DNA of 7,535 nt from Gammaproteobacteria bacterium (GTDB taxonomy: Bacteria; Pseudomonadota; Gammaproteobacteria; Steroidobacterales; Steroidobacteraceae): contig JAOUGR010000091.1 of the NCBI GenBank assembly GCA_029857655.1, forward strand, positions 1-7,535, read 5' to 3'. Positions 1 to 6,188 of the stretch are shown here, in pieces (the first letter of the stretch is position 1; every line of letters begins with the position of its first letter). Below the pieces are notes generated by a model. The model had not been told where the DNA came from, ran no database searches, and worked only from the letters and a program-made list of their open reading frames with translations. The position numbers and the translations under genes are program-made.

Positions 1-2
1 AC

Positions 3-908
3 CAGGGACGCCTCTTCGCGCCAGCCCAGGGATTACTCGGTCTCGTCCGAAATCTCCAGGAGGCGCGGGTGAGCGTCGCCCGGGTGGTCGAGGTCTTCGG
101 TCCTGACGACGACGCTGCGGCACCGGCTGTCGATGTTGCGATGACCGCCGCCGACAACGACAGCATCGTGCTGCGCGACCTGACATTTGCCTACCCGGGG
201 AAGCCGCCGGTGTTCCGCGGTGCGAACCTCCATATTGATCGGGGCGAGCGCGTGGGTCTGATTGGCGCCTCGGGTGCAGGCAAGTCCACGTTGGTACACC
301 TGCTTTTCGGCCTGCGGCAGCCCACCGAAGGCTCCGTTCACATCGACGGCCGGCCGGCGCACTGCAGGCGTTCGGTGGATGACCGGGATCTGATCGGGTA
401 TGCGGGCGCCGAGCCGTTCCTGCTGCACGCCTCGGTGGAAGAAAATCTTCGTTACGGCAATCCCGGAACGACCCGCGCCGACCTCGATCGGGCTGCCGCG
501 CTGGCCGAGGCCGACACCTTCATCAATAACCTGCCCGACGGTTACGCCACTGTCATCGGTGGCCGCGGGCTCGCACTCTCCGACGGCCAGCGGCAACGGC
601 TGGGCCTTGCACGCCTGTTCCTGCGCAAGCCCCGGATCCTGGTGCTCGACGAGGTCTTCTCCGGTCTCGATCTGGAGACCGAGGCCCGGATCCGACAGCA
701 TTTGTGGGAAGCATTTCCTGATTGCACCGCGCTCGTCATCTCCCACCGGCCAGTGGGCCTCACGGACTTCGACCGGCTCATGCTCCTGCATGCAGGACGT
801 TTTGTTGCGGTTGCCGCGGAGCAATTCGGGTCGCTGCTGATGCCGGATCATTTGAATCGCGGCGTCACGTCTTTCGCGGTGACGCCCGGCAGCGAGCGCG
901 GCAACTGA
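3..908 (+). CDS. ABC exporter, membrane-domain end plus ATP-binding domain (5'-truncated)
   Basis: Only the last 301 residues are in the window. The reading frame is open to the left edge. A GTG at 69 could be read as a start, but the codons before it encode a stretch ending LQEARVSVARVVEVF, which resembles the end of an exporter membrane domain running into its linker, so that GTG is internal. The ATP-binding domain is complete. In partial numbering it has an A-loop Tyr at 64, Walker A GASGAGKS at 88-95, signature LSDGQ at 192-196, Walker B ILVLDE at 212-217 with the catalytic Glu, a D-loop SGLD and the H-loop His at 248. The Q-loop Gln is replaced: YAGAEPF has Ala at 136. By family, this is an inner-membrane half-transporter that works as a dimer, exporting peptides, lipids or drugs. 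The protease gene starts 20 bp downstream and is probably co-transcribed, which favours a peptide substrate (inference). Confidence 0.93.
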   Translation, partial: QGRLFAPAQGLLGLVRNLQEARVSVARVVEVFGPDDDAAAPAVDVAMTAADNDSIVLRDLTFAYPGKPPVFRGANLHIDRGERVGLIGASGAGKSTLVHLLFGLRQPTEGSVHIDGRPAHCRRSVDDRDLIGYAGAEPFLLHASVEENLRYGNPGTTRADLDRAAALAEADTFINNLPDGYATVIGGRGLALSDGQRQRLGLARLFLRKPRILVLDEVFSGLDLETEARIRQHLWEAFPDCTALVISHRPVGLTDFDRLMLLHAGRFVAVAAEQFGSLLMPDHLNRGVTSFAVTPGSERGN

Positions 909-928
909 CCATTTCGCAGAATTCTTCA

Positions 929-1609
929 ATGACGCGTCGCTTGGGTCAGGAATTGCAGTCGGCTCGTCGCATCGGAATCGTCGACACCGGCGTGAATCCA
1001 TGGCACTCCCACCTGCGGGGAGACGTGAATGGCTGCCGCCTGTACCTGGGACCGGACGGGCTGGTTCGCGAGGACGCGGACTTCTCCGACCCTGTTGGTC
1101 ATGGGACGGCAGTGGCCGGAATCATCCGCGAGGCGTTTCCCGACGCGGCGATATTTTCGGTGCGGGTATTCGGCGCCGCAGAGGCCACGTATCCCTCGCT
1201 CGTCGCCAGGGGAATCCTGCGGGCCGCGGCCGAGGGCTGCGAGTTCGTGAACCTGAGCCTCGGTGTTCCTCCGGGCCCGGGGGACCAAGTGTTGACGGCG
1301 GCCTGTGACACTGCGATCGAAGCCGGCTGCGTACTGGTGGCATCGGCGCGACCCGATCGGCCCGGCTGGTTGCCGGCGTCGTTGTCCGGCGTCTACGCCG
1401 TCACGGCCGACGACACGCTGGAGTTCGGCGAGATCCGGGACGACGGTCCAAGGCAGCTCCGCGCCTCCGGACGGCCGCGGGACCTCGGTGGTATTTCGCG
1501 GGAAGCAAACCTGTGGGGGCACTCGTTCGCCTGCGCCCGGGCGCTGGTTTATCTGGCAACGGTCCTGCGGGCCGACACCGATACGGTGCACGGAACCGTC
1601 AGTCCCTGA
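929..1609 (+). CDS. Small subtilisin-like (S8) serine protease, cytoplasmic
   Basis: A 226-residue protein covering little more than a compact S8 core. The triad is visible: Asp19 in GIVDTGVN, His58 in GHGTAVAGI and Ser199 in WGHSFACARA. The substrate-binding strand VNLSLG lies at 107-112. There is no signal peptide and no inhibitor propeptide, so it probably acts in the cytoplasm. Two departures from the family: the serine motif reads GHS rather than GTS with Ala in place of the usual Pro, and the segment that normally reads AAGN with the oxyanion Asn reads ASARPD at 138-143. ATG at 929 was chosen because the ORF upstream only shadows the ABC gene and the Asp motif sits close after it; no strong ribosome site is seen, so translation may be coupled to the exporter. 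A small cytosolic subtilisin beside an exporter fits a leader peptidase for a secreted modified peptide, but no precursor is visible. Confidence 0.88.
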   Translation: MTRRLGQELQSARRIGIVDTGVNPWHSHLRGDVNGCRLYLGPDGLVREDADFSDPVGHGTAVAGIIREAFPDAAIFSVRVFGAAEATYPSLVARGILRAAAEGCEFVNLSLGVPPGPGDQVLTAACDTAIEAGCVLVASARPDRPGWLPASLSGVYAVTADDTLEFGEIRDDGPRQLRASGRPRDLGGISREANLWGHSFACARALVYLATVLRADTDTVHGTVSP

Positions 1610-2840
1610 GATGCGCGCCCCTGCCACCCCGCCAGTCACTGCGGCGAACCAGGGCAAGATAGAAACCAGGTACCAGCACGCAACACGCCGCAATCGTCAT
1701 CGGCATGACGGTTGCGTTGCTTTCAACGCCGTGGCCGACGACGATGCCGACCAGAGCGGCCACGCTCATTTGCAAGAAGCCCATCAGTGCCGACGCGGCG
1801 CCGGTCATCGTCGGGTACGGCGCCAGTGCCCGCGCGGTGGCATTCGGCATCACCACCCCGACCGACATGGTGACGACGAACATCGGCGCCAACACCGTGG
1901 CGAGATGGCGGACGCCGGCAAGATCGAAGCCAAGCATCACCGCCCCGGCGAAGGCCCCCAGCCAGGCGCCGGAACGCAGCAACAAGTCGGGGCCGTGCCG
2001 GAACACGAGCCAGCCGGCAAGCTGCGTACCAGTAATGTAGCCAGCGACGACGAGCCCGAAGCACAGGCCGTAGACGGCCGGCGATAGCCCATACCGACCG
2101 ATCAACACGAACGATGACCCGGAAATAAAGGCGAACAACGCGCTGTACGACCACGCCAGCGCCAGCAGACAGCCGAGATAGTTTCGATCTGCCAGCAGGA
2201 TCCGGAAGTTCGTGCGCATGCGGCCGACGCGGGTCGCCGTCGCATCCGGATGCAAGTTGCTCTCGCCCAGCCAATGCCAGACCAGCACCAGTTGCACACC
2301 GGAAAACAACGCCAGCAGTACGAAGTTGGCCTGCCAACCGAACCAGACAGTCAGCGCGCCGCCGAGGACCGGTCCGACCAGCGGCGCCAGCGCCATTGCG
2401 CCACCCAGGTAGGCCAGGGCACGGGCAGCCCCAATCGGCCCCCAGGTGTCGCGGACGATCGCGCGCCCAAGTACCGGCCCGGCACAGGCGCCGATTGCCT
2501 GCGCGAAACGGGCGACGATCAATTGATCGATGCTGGTGGCAAAAACGCAGCCGACCGACGCGAGGAAAAAAATCGCGAGTCCGGCGAGCATGATCGGTCG
2601 TCGCCCGAAGCGATCGGACAGCGCACCATAGGCCAGCTGCGCGACGGCAAAGCCCGCGAGGAACACCGACAGCGTCAGCTGAACCCGCGAAGCATCCGTG
2701 CCAAACACGCTGACCAGCGTCGGCAGCGATGGAATGTAGAGGTCGGTGGAGAGCGGGCCGAGCGCGACCAGCGTCGTCAGCAGCGCTCCCAGCGCAAGTG
2801 TCGGAGCTGTCAGCCGCTGTTGCGAGGTGGCGAGCTTCAC
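1599..2840 (-). CDS. MFS multidrug efflux transporter, Bcr/CflA type
   Basis: A 413-residue polytopic membrane protein, the usual length for 12-helix drug:proton antiporters of this group. TM1 contains STDLYIPSLP at 31-40, matching the conserved Asp-Tyr-Pro pattern of Bcr/CflA transporters. The loop after TM2 has the MFS motif A, GALSDRFGRR, at 72-81. An Arg-rich RAIVRD segment occurs in TM4, followed by a Gly/Pro-rich TM5 (APLVGPVLGG). The start is GTG at 2840, supported by TAAGG five bases upstream. It lies 51 bp after the DUF2783 gene, so it is probably the last gene of the monooxygenase transcript, where it could export the hydroxylase product or substrate (inference). Its 3' end overlaps the convergent protease gene by 11 bp. 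Substrate specificity cannot be read; family members export chloramphenicol, bicyclomycin, sulfonamides or metabolites. Confidence 0.92.
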   Translation of the reverse strand: MKLATSQQRLTAPTLALGALLTTLVALGPLSTDLYIPSLPTLVSVFGTDASRVQLTLSVFLAGFAVAQLAYGALSDRFGRRPIMLAGLAIFFLASVGCVFATSIDQLIVARFAQAIGACAGPVLGRAIVRDTWGPIGAARALAYLGGAMALAPLVGPVLGGALTVWFGWQANFVLLALFSGVQLVLVWHWLGESNLHPDATATRVGRMRTNFRILLADRNYLGCLLALAWSYSALFAFISGSSFVLIGRYGLSPAVYGLCFGLVVAGYITGTQLAGWLVFRHGPDLLLRSGAWLGAFAGAVMLGFDLAGVRHLATVLAPMFVVTMSVGVVMPNATARALAPYPTMTGAASALMGFLQMSVAALVGIVVGHGVESNATVMPMTIAACCVLVPGFYLALVRRSDWRGGRGAHLRD

Positions 2841-2845
2841 GATGG

Positions 2846-2850
2846 CCTTA
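2846..2850 (-). promoter_or_regulatory. Ribosome binding site of the MFS gene
   Basis: On the minus strand TAAGG stands five bases before the GTG at 2840-2838. This supports the GTG start of the transporter, which has no ATG nearby. Confidence 0.6.
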
Positions 2851-2852
2851 GC

Positions 2853-2872
2853 CGGCAGCGTAGCCGCTGTCG
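2853..2872. repeat. Small inverted repeat between DUF2783 and MFS genes
   Basis: An 8-bp stem (CGGCAGCG with CGCTGTCG, one G-T pair) around a four-base TAGC loop. It lies in the 51-bp gap just before the MFS ribosome site. No T run follows on either strand, so it is not a standard terminator; a transcript-processing or attenuating hairpin is possible, as is chance in GC-rich DNA. Confidence 0.3.
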
Positions 2873-2891
2873 TGCATCCGGCGCGCGTGAC

Positions 2892-3116
2892 TCAAACGCG
2901 CTCGCGGGCAACCTTCATCGCCTCGCGCAGGATTGCAATGTCGCCGATGTGATTGGCAAGCAGCAGGATCAATCGGGCGTTGACCATTGCGCTCTGTTCG
3001 TCGCTCAGGTCGCGGTGAGTCTCGATCAGGCTCTCGTAAAAATCGTCCCCGGGCGTGAACGCGCGATGATAGCGCTTCCCCGGCTCGTGGAAATTCGGCT
3101 CCAGCTTCAGGGACAT
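2892..3116 (-). CDS. DUF2783 family small protein
   Basis: A 74-residue protein recognised as DUF2783: a short N-terminal region with FYESLIETHRDLSDEQ followed by the helical core NARLILLLANHIGD and REAMKVA. The family's function is unknown. From general knowledge, these proteins are commonly encoded beside PheA/TfdB-type FAD monooxygenases, which is exactly the context here: the gene starts 14 bp after the monooxygenase stop. The reading frame also has a GTG at 3131 overlapping the monooxygenase stop, but ATG at 3116 is preferred because a strong GAGGAG lies seven bases upstream. No signal peptide, cysteines or membrane segment. It may be a stabilising or assembly partner of the hydroxylase (inference). 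Confidence 0.88.
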   Translation of the reverse strand: MSLKLEPNFHEPGKRYHRAFTPGDDFYESLIETHRDLSDEQSAMVNARLILLLANHIGDIAILREAMKVARERV

Positions 3117-3123
3117 CTCGCTG

Positions 3124-3129
3124 CTCCTC
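3124..3129 (-). promoter_or_regulatory. Ribosome binding site of the DUF2783 gene
   Basis: A strong GAGGAG on the minus strand, seven bases before the ATG at 3116-3114. It decides that start over the GTG at 3131 and sits in the 14-bp gap after the monooxygenase stop. Confidence 0.75.
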
Positions 3130-3130
3130 A

Positions 3131-4804
3131 CTATTCGGTGTTGCCGGTCGCGCGCGCCAGCGCCGTACGCACTGCTTGTGCGTCAAATGCTCGCCACCTC
3201 GCGGCAACATGCTGATCGGGGCGAACCAGGTAGGTCGTGCCGGCGCGGGTGTCGTAACGCCCGGCGTAGCGGCCCGCGCAATCGCGCCACAGGCGCAGAT
3301 TCGCCGGACCGGTGCCGCCCTCCGGCGACACGAGCACGGCCTCGACCGGGACCGGTGCGTCGGCCAGCGTGCACATCGCGCGCGCCTGCGCCGGCCCGAC
3401 CGATGCCGGATCCTCGACGAAAACCAGCGCCATGAAGCGGTTGCCGACGCAATCCAGCAGCCAGCCCACCTTGCCATCCTCCTCGATCGGCGCATCGTCC
3501 ATCGGCGCGCCGGGCTCCATGTCGCCGGCGAACGCGGCGACATCCGGGGTGTTGAGGCGCGACTCCGTCAGGAAGGACGGCACCGACAGACGGCCCGAGT
3601 TCACCAGTGCGCGCGCGAAGGCGTGATCCCTGGCCAGCCCCAGCACGGCGTTGCGGAAATTCAGCGACGTCGCTGACTTCGGCGTCATGAAGTCGGTCGA
3701 GCGGCTGGAATTCAGGATGTTCTCGTCGGCCGCGAAACCGCGTTCCTCCGAGTAGGTATCGAGCAGCGCGTCCGGCGCCCGGCCATCCATCACGAGCTTC
3801 AGCTTCCAGCACAGGTTGTCGGCATCCTGGATCCCTGAATTTGCGCCGCGCGCGCCGAATGGCGATACCTGGTGCGCGGCGTCGCCGGCGAACAGCACGC
3901 GGCCATGCCGGAAGTCCGCCATGCGGCGGCACTGAAAGGTGTAGACGCTGACCCATTCCAGCTCGAACTCGCGGTCTGCGCCGAGCATCGCCTTGATCCG
4001 CGGAACGACTTTTTCCGGCTTTTTCTCCTCCTCGGGATCCGCCTGCCAGCCGAGCTGGAAATCGATGCGCCACACGTTGTCGGCCTGGCGATGCAGCAGC
4101 ACGGACTGACCCGGATGGAATGGCGGATCGAACCAGAACCACCGCTCGGTCGGGTAATCGGCCTTCATGAGGACATCGGTGATCAGAAAACGGTCGCTGA
4201 AGATCTTGCCCTCGACCTCCAGGTCCAGCATGCGGCGGATGGCGCTGCGCGCGCCGTCAGCGGCGATCAACCAGTCGGTCTGCAGCGTGTAGCTGCCGTC
4301 CGGCGTCTCGACCTGCAGGACCACACCGTCGTCCCGCGGCGTCGCCGACGTGACCTTGTTGAGGAAGCGCAGGTCCAGATTCGCCAGCTCGCGGGCACGC
4401 CGGACCTCGTACTCCTCGAGGTAATACTGCTGCAGGTTGATCATGCCCGGGCGCTTGTGATCGGCCTGCGACAGCAGCTTGAAGTTGTAGACCTCTTCCT
4501 TGCGGAAGAAGGTCCGGCCGACATTCCAGCTCACGCCCTTTGCGACGCTGGCATCGCCCACGCCGATGCGGTCGAGGATCTCCAGCGTTCGCTTCGCATA
4601 GCAGACTCCGCGCGAGCCGACCGACACGGTGTCGTCGTCGTCGAGCACGATGACGGACACGCCTGACTGCGCAAGATCAATGGCCGCAGCCAGGCCAACG
4701 GGACCAGCGCCGACGACCACGACCGGGCAGCGCCGGATATCGCCACTCTTCTGCTCGGGCGGCTGGCTATACTCGTATTTCGGATATTCGTAGGTACGAA
4801 GCAT
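3131..4804 (-). CDS. FAD-dependent aromatic monooxygenase (PheA/TfdB, MhpA-like)
   Basis: A 557-residue flavoprotein of the class A aromatic hydroxylase family, which uses NAD(P)H and O2 to hydroxylate phenolic or related rings. Visible motifs: the dinucleotide-binding GAGPVG at 32-37, the DG motif AADGARS at 181-187, and the GD motif GRVLFAGDAAHQVSP at 300-314 that binds the FAD ribityl chain, followed by GARGANSGIQDADNLCWKL. A C-terminal thioredoxin-like extension of the sort seen in PheA/MhpA accounts for the length above 500. An unusual Tyr/Glu/Pro-rich N-terminus (RTYEYPKYEYS) precedes the Rossmann fold. ATG at 4804 is preferred over GTG at 4810 because GAAGG lies five bases before the ATG and overlaps the GTG. 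It is followed at 14 bp by DUF2783. Substrate is unknown; 3-(3-hydroxyphenyl)propionate hydroxylase is the likely database name but is not proven. Confidence 0.92.
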   Translation of the reverse strand: MLRTYEYPKYEYSQPPEQKSGDIRRCPVVVVGAGPVGLAAAIDLAQSGVSVIVLDDDDTVSVGSRGVCYAKRTLEILDRIGVGDASVAKGVSWNVGRTFFRKEEVYNFKLLSQADHKRPGMINLQQYYLEEYEVRRARELANLDLRFLNKVTSATPRDDGVVLQVETPDGSYTLQTDWLIAADGARSAIRRMLDLEVEGKIFSDRFLITDVLMKADYPTERWFWFDPPFHPGQSVLLHRQADNVWRIDFQLGWQADPEEEKKPEKVVPRIKAMLGADREFELEWVSVYTFQCRRMADFRHGRVLFAGDAAHQVSPFGARGANSGIQDADNLCWKLKLVMDGRAPDALLDTYSEERGFAADENILNSSRSTDFMTPKSATSLNFRNAVLGLARDHAFARALVNSGRLSVPSFLTESRLNTPDVAAFAGDMEPGAPMDDAPIEEDGKVGWLLDCVGNRFMALVFVEDPASVGPAQARAMCTLADAPVPVEAVLVSPEGGTGPANLRLWRDCAGRYAGRYDTRAGTTYLVRPDQHVAARWRAFDAQAVRTALARATGNTE

Positions 4805-4809
4805 CAGCA

Positions 4810-4814
4810 CCTTC
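4810..4814 (-). promoter_or_regulatory. Ribosome binding site of the monooxygenase gene
   Basis: GAAGG on the minus strand, five bases before the ATG at 4804-4802. It overlaps the alternative GTG at 4810-4808 and so argues for the ATG. Confidence 0.55.
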
Positions 4815-4849
4815 GGTCGGGCCCGCCCGCATTCGTGCCGAGAATATCC

Positions 4850-5689
4850 TCAGGCTCGCAGCCGGTGCGGGTGCGAGTAGACCACGTGCTGGCCCGGGCG
4901 GGCAAAGCCAACGAGCGTCAACTCGCAGGTCTCGGCCAGTCGCACCGCAAGCCCGGTCGGCGCGGAGATCGCGACCAGCAGCTGCACGCCGACAGTCGCC
5001 GCCTTTTGAACCATCTCATAGCTCGCGCGACTGGTGATGATGACGTAGCCACTTGCGATGTCGGCCTTGCTTTGGATCAGCGCGCCGATCAGCTTGTCGA
5101 GCGCGTTGTGCCGCCCGACATCCTCGCGCACGATGCGGATGCCCTCATCCGGCAGCACCCACGCCGCGGCGTGGACGCTGCCCGTGCGCTCGTTCAGGGG
5201 CTGGCGTGCGGTGAGTTCCTGCAGTGCCTCGTGCAGCGCGACCAGGGAAACGCAGAGCCCGGCGCGTACCGGTGGCGGCTGGCGTATCGCCCCCTCGACG
5301 GTCTCGGCGCCGCACAGGCCGCAACCGGTGCGACCCGTGAGATTGCGCTGGCGCTGCAGCAGTTCCGCGAAGCGCGGCGGCGCGATGTCGATGTTGACCT
5401 CGAGCGCATCGCCCGTCGCCTGTTGCCGCACGTGACGGATCTCATCGGGCGAGGCGACGATGGCTTCGCTCACCGTAAAACCAATTGCGAGATCCTCGAG
5501 GTCGGCCGGTGTCGCCAGCATCACGACGTAGGGAGTGCCCTGGTAGCGCAGCGCGACCGGCAATTCCTCCGCCACCACATCGGTCGCGCCGGCGGTTCTC
5601 TCATCGCGCCAGCGCTGCACGCGGACCTCGACGCTGGTCGGCAGATCAGTCTGCCCGGCCGGATTCGAATGCGGATCAGGAACGGGCAT
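4850..5689 (-). CDS. fdhD: FdhD, sulfur-transfer factor for formate dehydrogenase
   Basis: A 279-residue cytoplasmic protein with the family's hallmarks: the AEELPVAL and MLATPADLEDLAIGF segments near 40-71, the redox motif GCGLCG with Cys123 and Cys126, VREDVGRHNALDK at 187-199, the SRASYEMVQKA segment and AISAPTGLAV. FdhD takes sulfur from the cysteine desulfurase IscS and passes it to the Mo/W bis-MGD cofactor of formate dehydrogenases, which is essential for their activity; Cys121 of the E. coli protein corresponds to the CxxC region here. The ATG at 5689 lies inside the previous gene, an overlap of 14 bp, so translation is probably coupled to the CMD-family gene. The monooxygenase starts 45 bp downstream. 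No formate dehydrogenase is encoded in the window, so the client enzyme must lie elsewhere. Confidence 0.96.
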   Translation of the reverse strand: MPVPDPHSNPAGQTDLPTSVEVRVQRWRDERTAGATDVVAEELPVALRYQGTPYVVMLATPADLEDLAIGFTVSEAIVASPDEIRHVRQQATGDALEVNIDIAPPRFAELLQRQRNLTGRTGCGLCGAETVEGAIRQPPPVRAGLCVSLVALHEALQELTARQPLNERTGSVHAAAWVLPDEGIRIVREDVGRHNALDKLIGALIQSKADIASGYVIITSRASYEMVQKAATVGVQLLVAISAPTGLAVRLAETCELTLVGFARPGQHVVYSHPHRLRA

Positions 5690-6065
5690 CGCTCGCCGTT
5701 TGCGGCGACGCAGCGCGCGCGCGCCTGGAGCGCTTCTTGCCGGCCTTCTTCAGTTCCTCCTCGACCCAGGTGAAGGCGGCGACCGCATTCGGCAGGCCCA
5801 GGGCGCCCGCTGCCAGCGCCACCACCTGGTAGATTTCCTCGGGGCGCGCTCCCGCCAGCAGCGCCTTACGCACCGCCGCGTGGGTCCCGCCCTCGGAACG
5901 CGTGGCGATGTGGATGCCGAGTTTCACCAGGCGAGCCATCTTCGGATCGAGCGGACCGGCATTGCCGGCCTCGCCCAGGAGTTCCCAGGCCTTGCCGATC
6001 TGCGGATATCGCCGCGTGAACGCGAAGAAAGTCCTCGGCGGACTACTGCCACTACGTCGGTTCAT
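5676..6065 (-). CDS. Carboxymuconolactone decarboxylase (AhpD-like) family protein
   Basis: A 129-residue all-helical protein of the CMD fold. Recognisable parts are RYPQIGKAWELLGEAGNAGPLDPKM at 19-43 (helix and Gly-Pro-Leu-Asp turn), KLGIHIATRSEGG at 48-60, AVRKALLAGARPEEIYQVV at 64-82 and a final helix with Pro92 and TWVEEEL. The Cys-x-x-x-His or CxxC centre of AhpD is absent: where EYC..H is expected the sequence reads SEGGTH, leaving Glu58 and His62. Family members without the Cys are known, and their reactions are mostly undefined. A Lys/Arg-rich tail from 106 to 129 looks disordered. It starts at ATG 6065 with only a weak GAGAG upstream and overlaps fdhD by 14 bp. The short overlap suggests a shared transcript, but its substrate cannot be named. 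Confidence 0.85.
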   Translation of the reverse strand: MNRRSGSSPPRTFFAFTRRYPQIGKAWELLGEAGNAGPLDPKMARLVKLGIHIATRSEGGTHAAVRKALLAGARPEEIYQVVALAAGALGLPNAVAAFTWVEEELKKAGKKRSRRARAASPQTASDARS

Positions 6066-6071
6066 GTGAAG

Positions 6072-6188
6072 TCACTCTCGGGCAACGGCCTGTTCTTCCA
6101 AGGCCCGCGCCGCTGGATTCTCGGCCAGCCGGTCGAGTCGCGCAAGGAAGTCGGCGAAATGGCGGCGCGGACCGGTTCGCCCGCTCAG
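6072..6188 (-). CDS. Possible 38-residue small protein (non-canonical start)
   Basis: This open stretch occupies the gap between the thioesterase stop and the CMD-family start almost exactly. It would begin with CTG at 6188, overlapping the thioesterase TGA by two bases, and ends six bases before the next ATG. No ATG or GTG exists in this frame within the gap. Unlike the Arg/Gly-rich shadow reading upstream, the peptide is protein-like and helical, with HFADFLARLDRLAENPAARA at positions 10-29. A GAGG lies ten bases before the CTG. It could be a true small gene, an extension of the thioesterase reached by frameshifting, a decayed gene end, or chance. No family is recognised. Confidence 0.25.
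   Translation of the reverse strand: MSGRTGPRRHFADFLARLDRLAENPAARALEEQAVARE

Noticed and set aside
69..71. GTG at 69 as the start of a stand-alone ATP-binding protein
   Set aside because: The in-frame codons back to the left edge look like the end of an exporter membrane domain, so the gene continues upstream.
722..928. Upstream extension of the protease ORF to a start at 722
   Set aside because: The extra residues only shadow the ABC coding region; the S8 core begins soon after ATG 929.
33..1001. 322-residue minus-strand ORF across the ABC gene
   Set aside because: It is antisense to a gene with clear ABC motifs, its composition is Arg/Gly/Pro-rich, and it matches no family.
926..1693. 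255-residue minus-strand ORF opposite the protease
   Set aside because: Antisense shadow of the S8 gene, with no recognisable motif; it also runs into the end of the MFS gene.
2250..3215. 321-residue plus-strand ORF across the MFS and DUF2783 genes
   Set aside because: Antisense to two recognisable genes and rich in Gln/Arg; typical GC-driven open frame.
3183..4142. 319-residue minus-strand ORF inside the monooxygenase
   Set aside because: Out-of-frame reading of a well-supported flavoprotein; composition is Arg/Gly/Ala only.
4835..5773. 312-residue plus-strand ORF opposite fdhD
   Set aside because: Antisense to fdhD, whose CxxC and other motifs are unmistakable.
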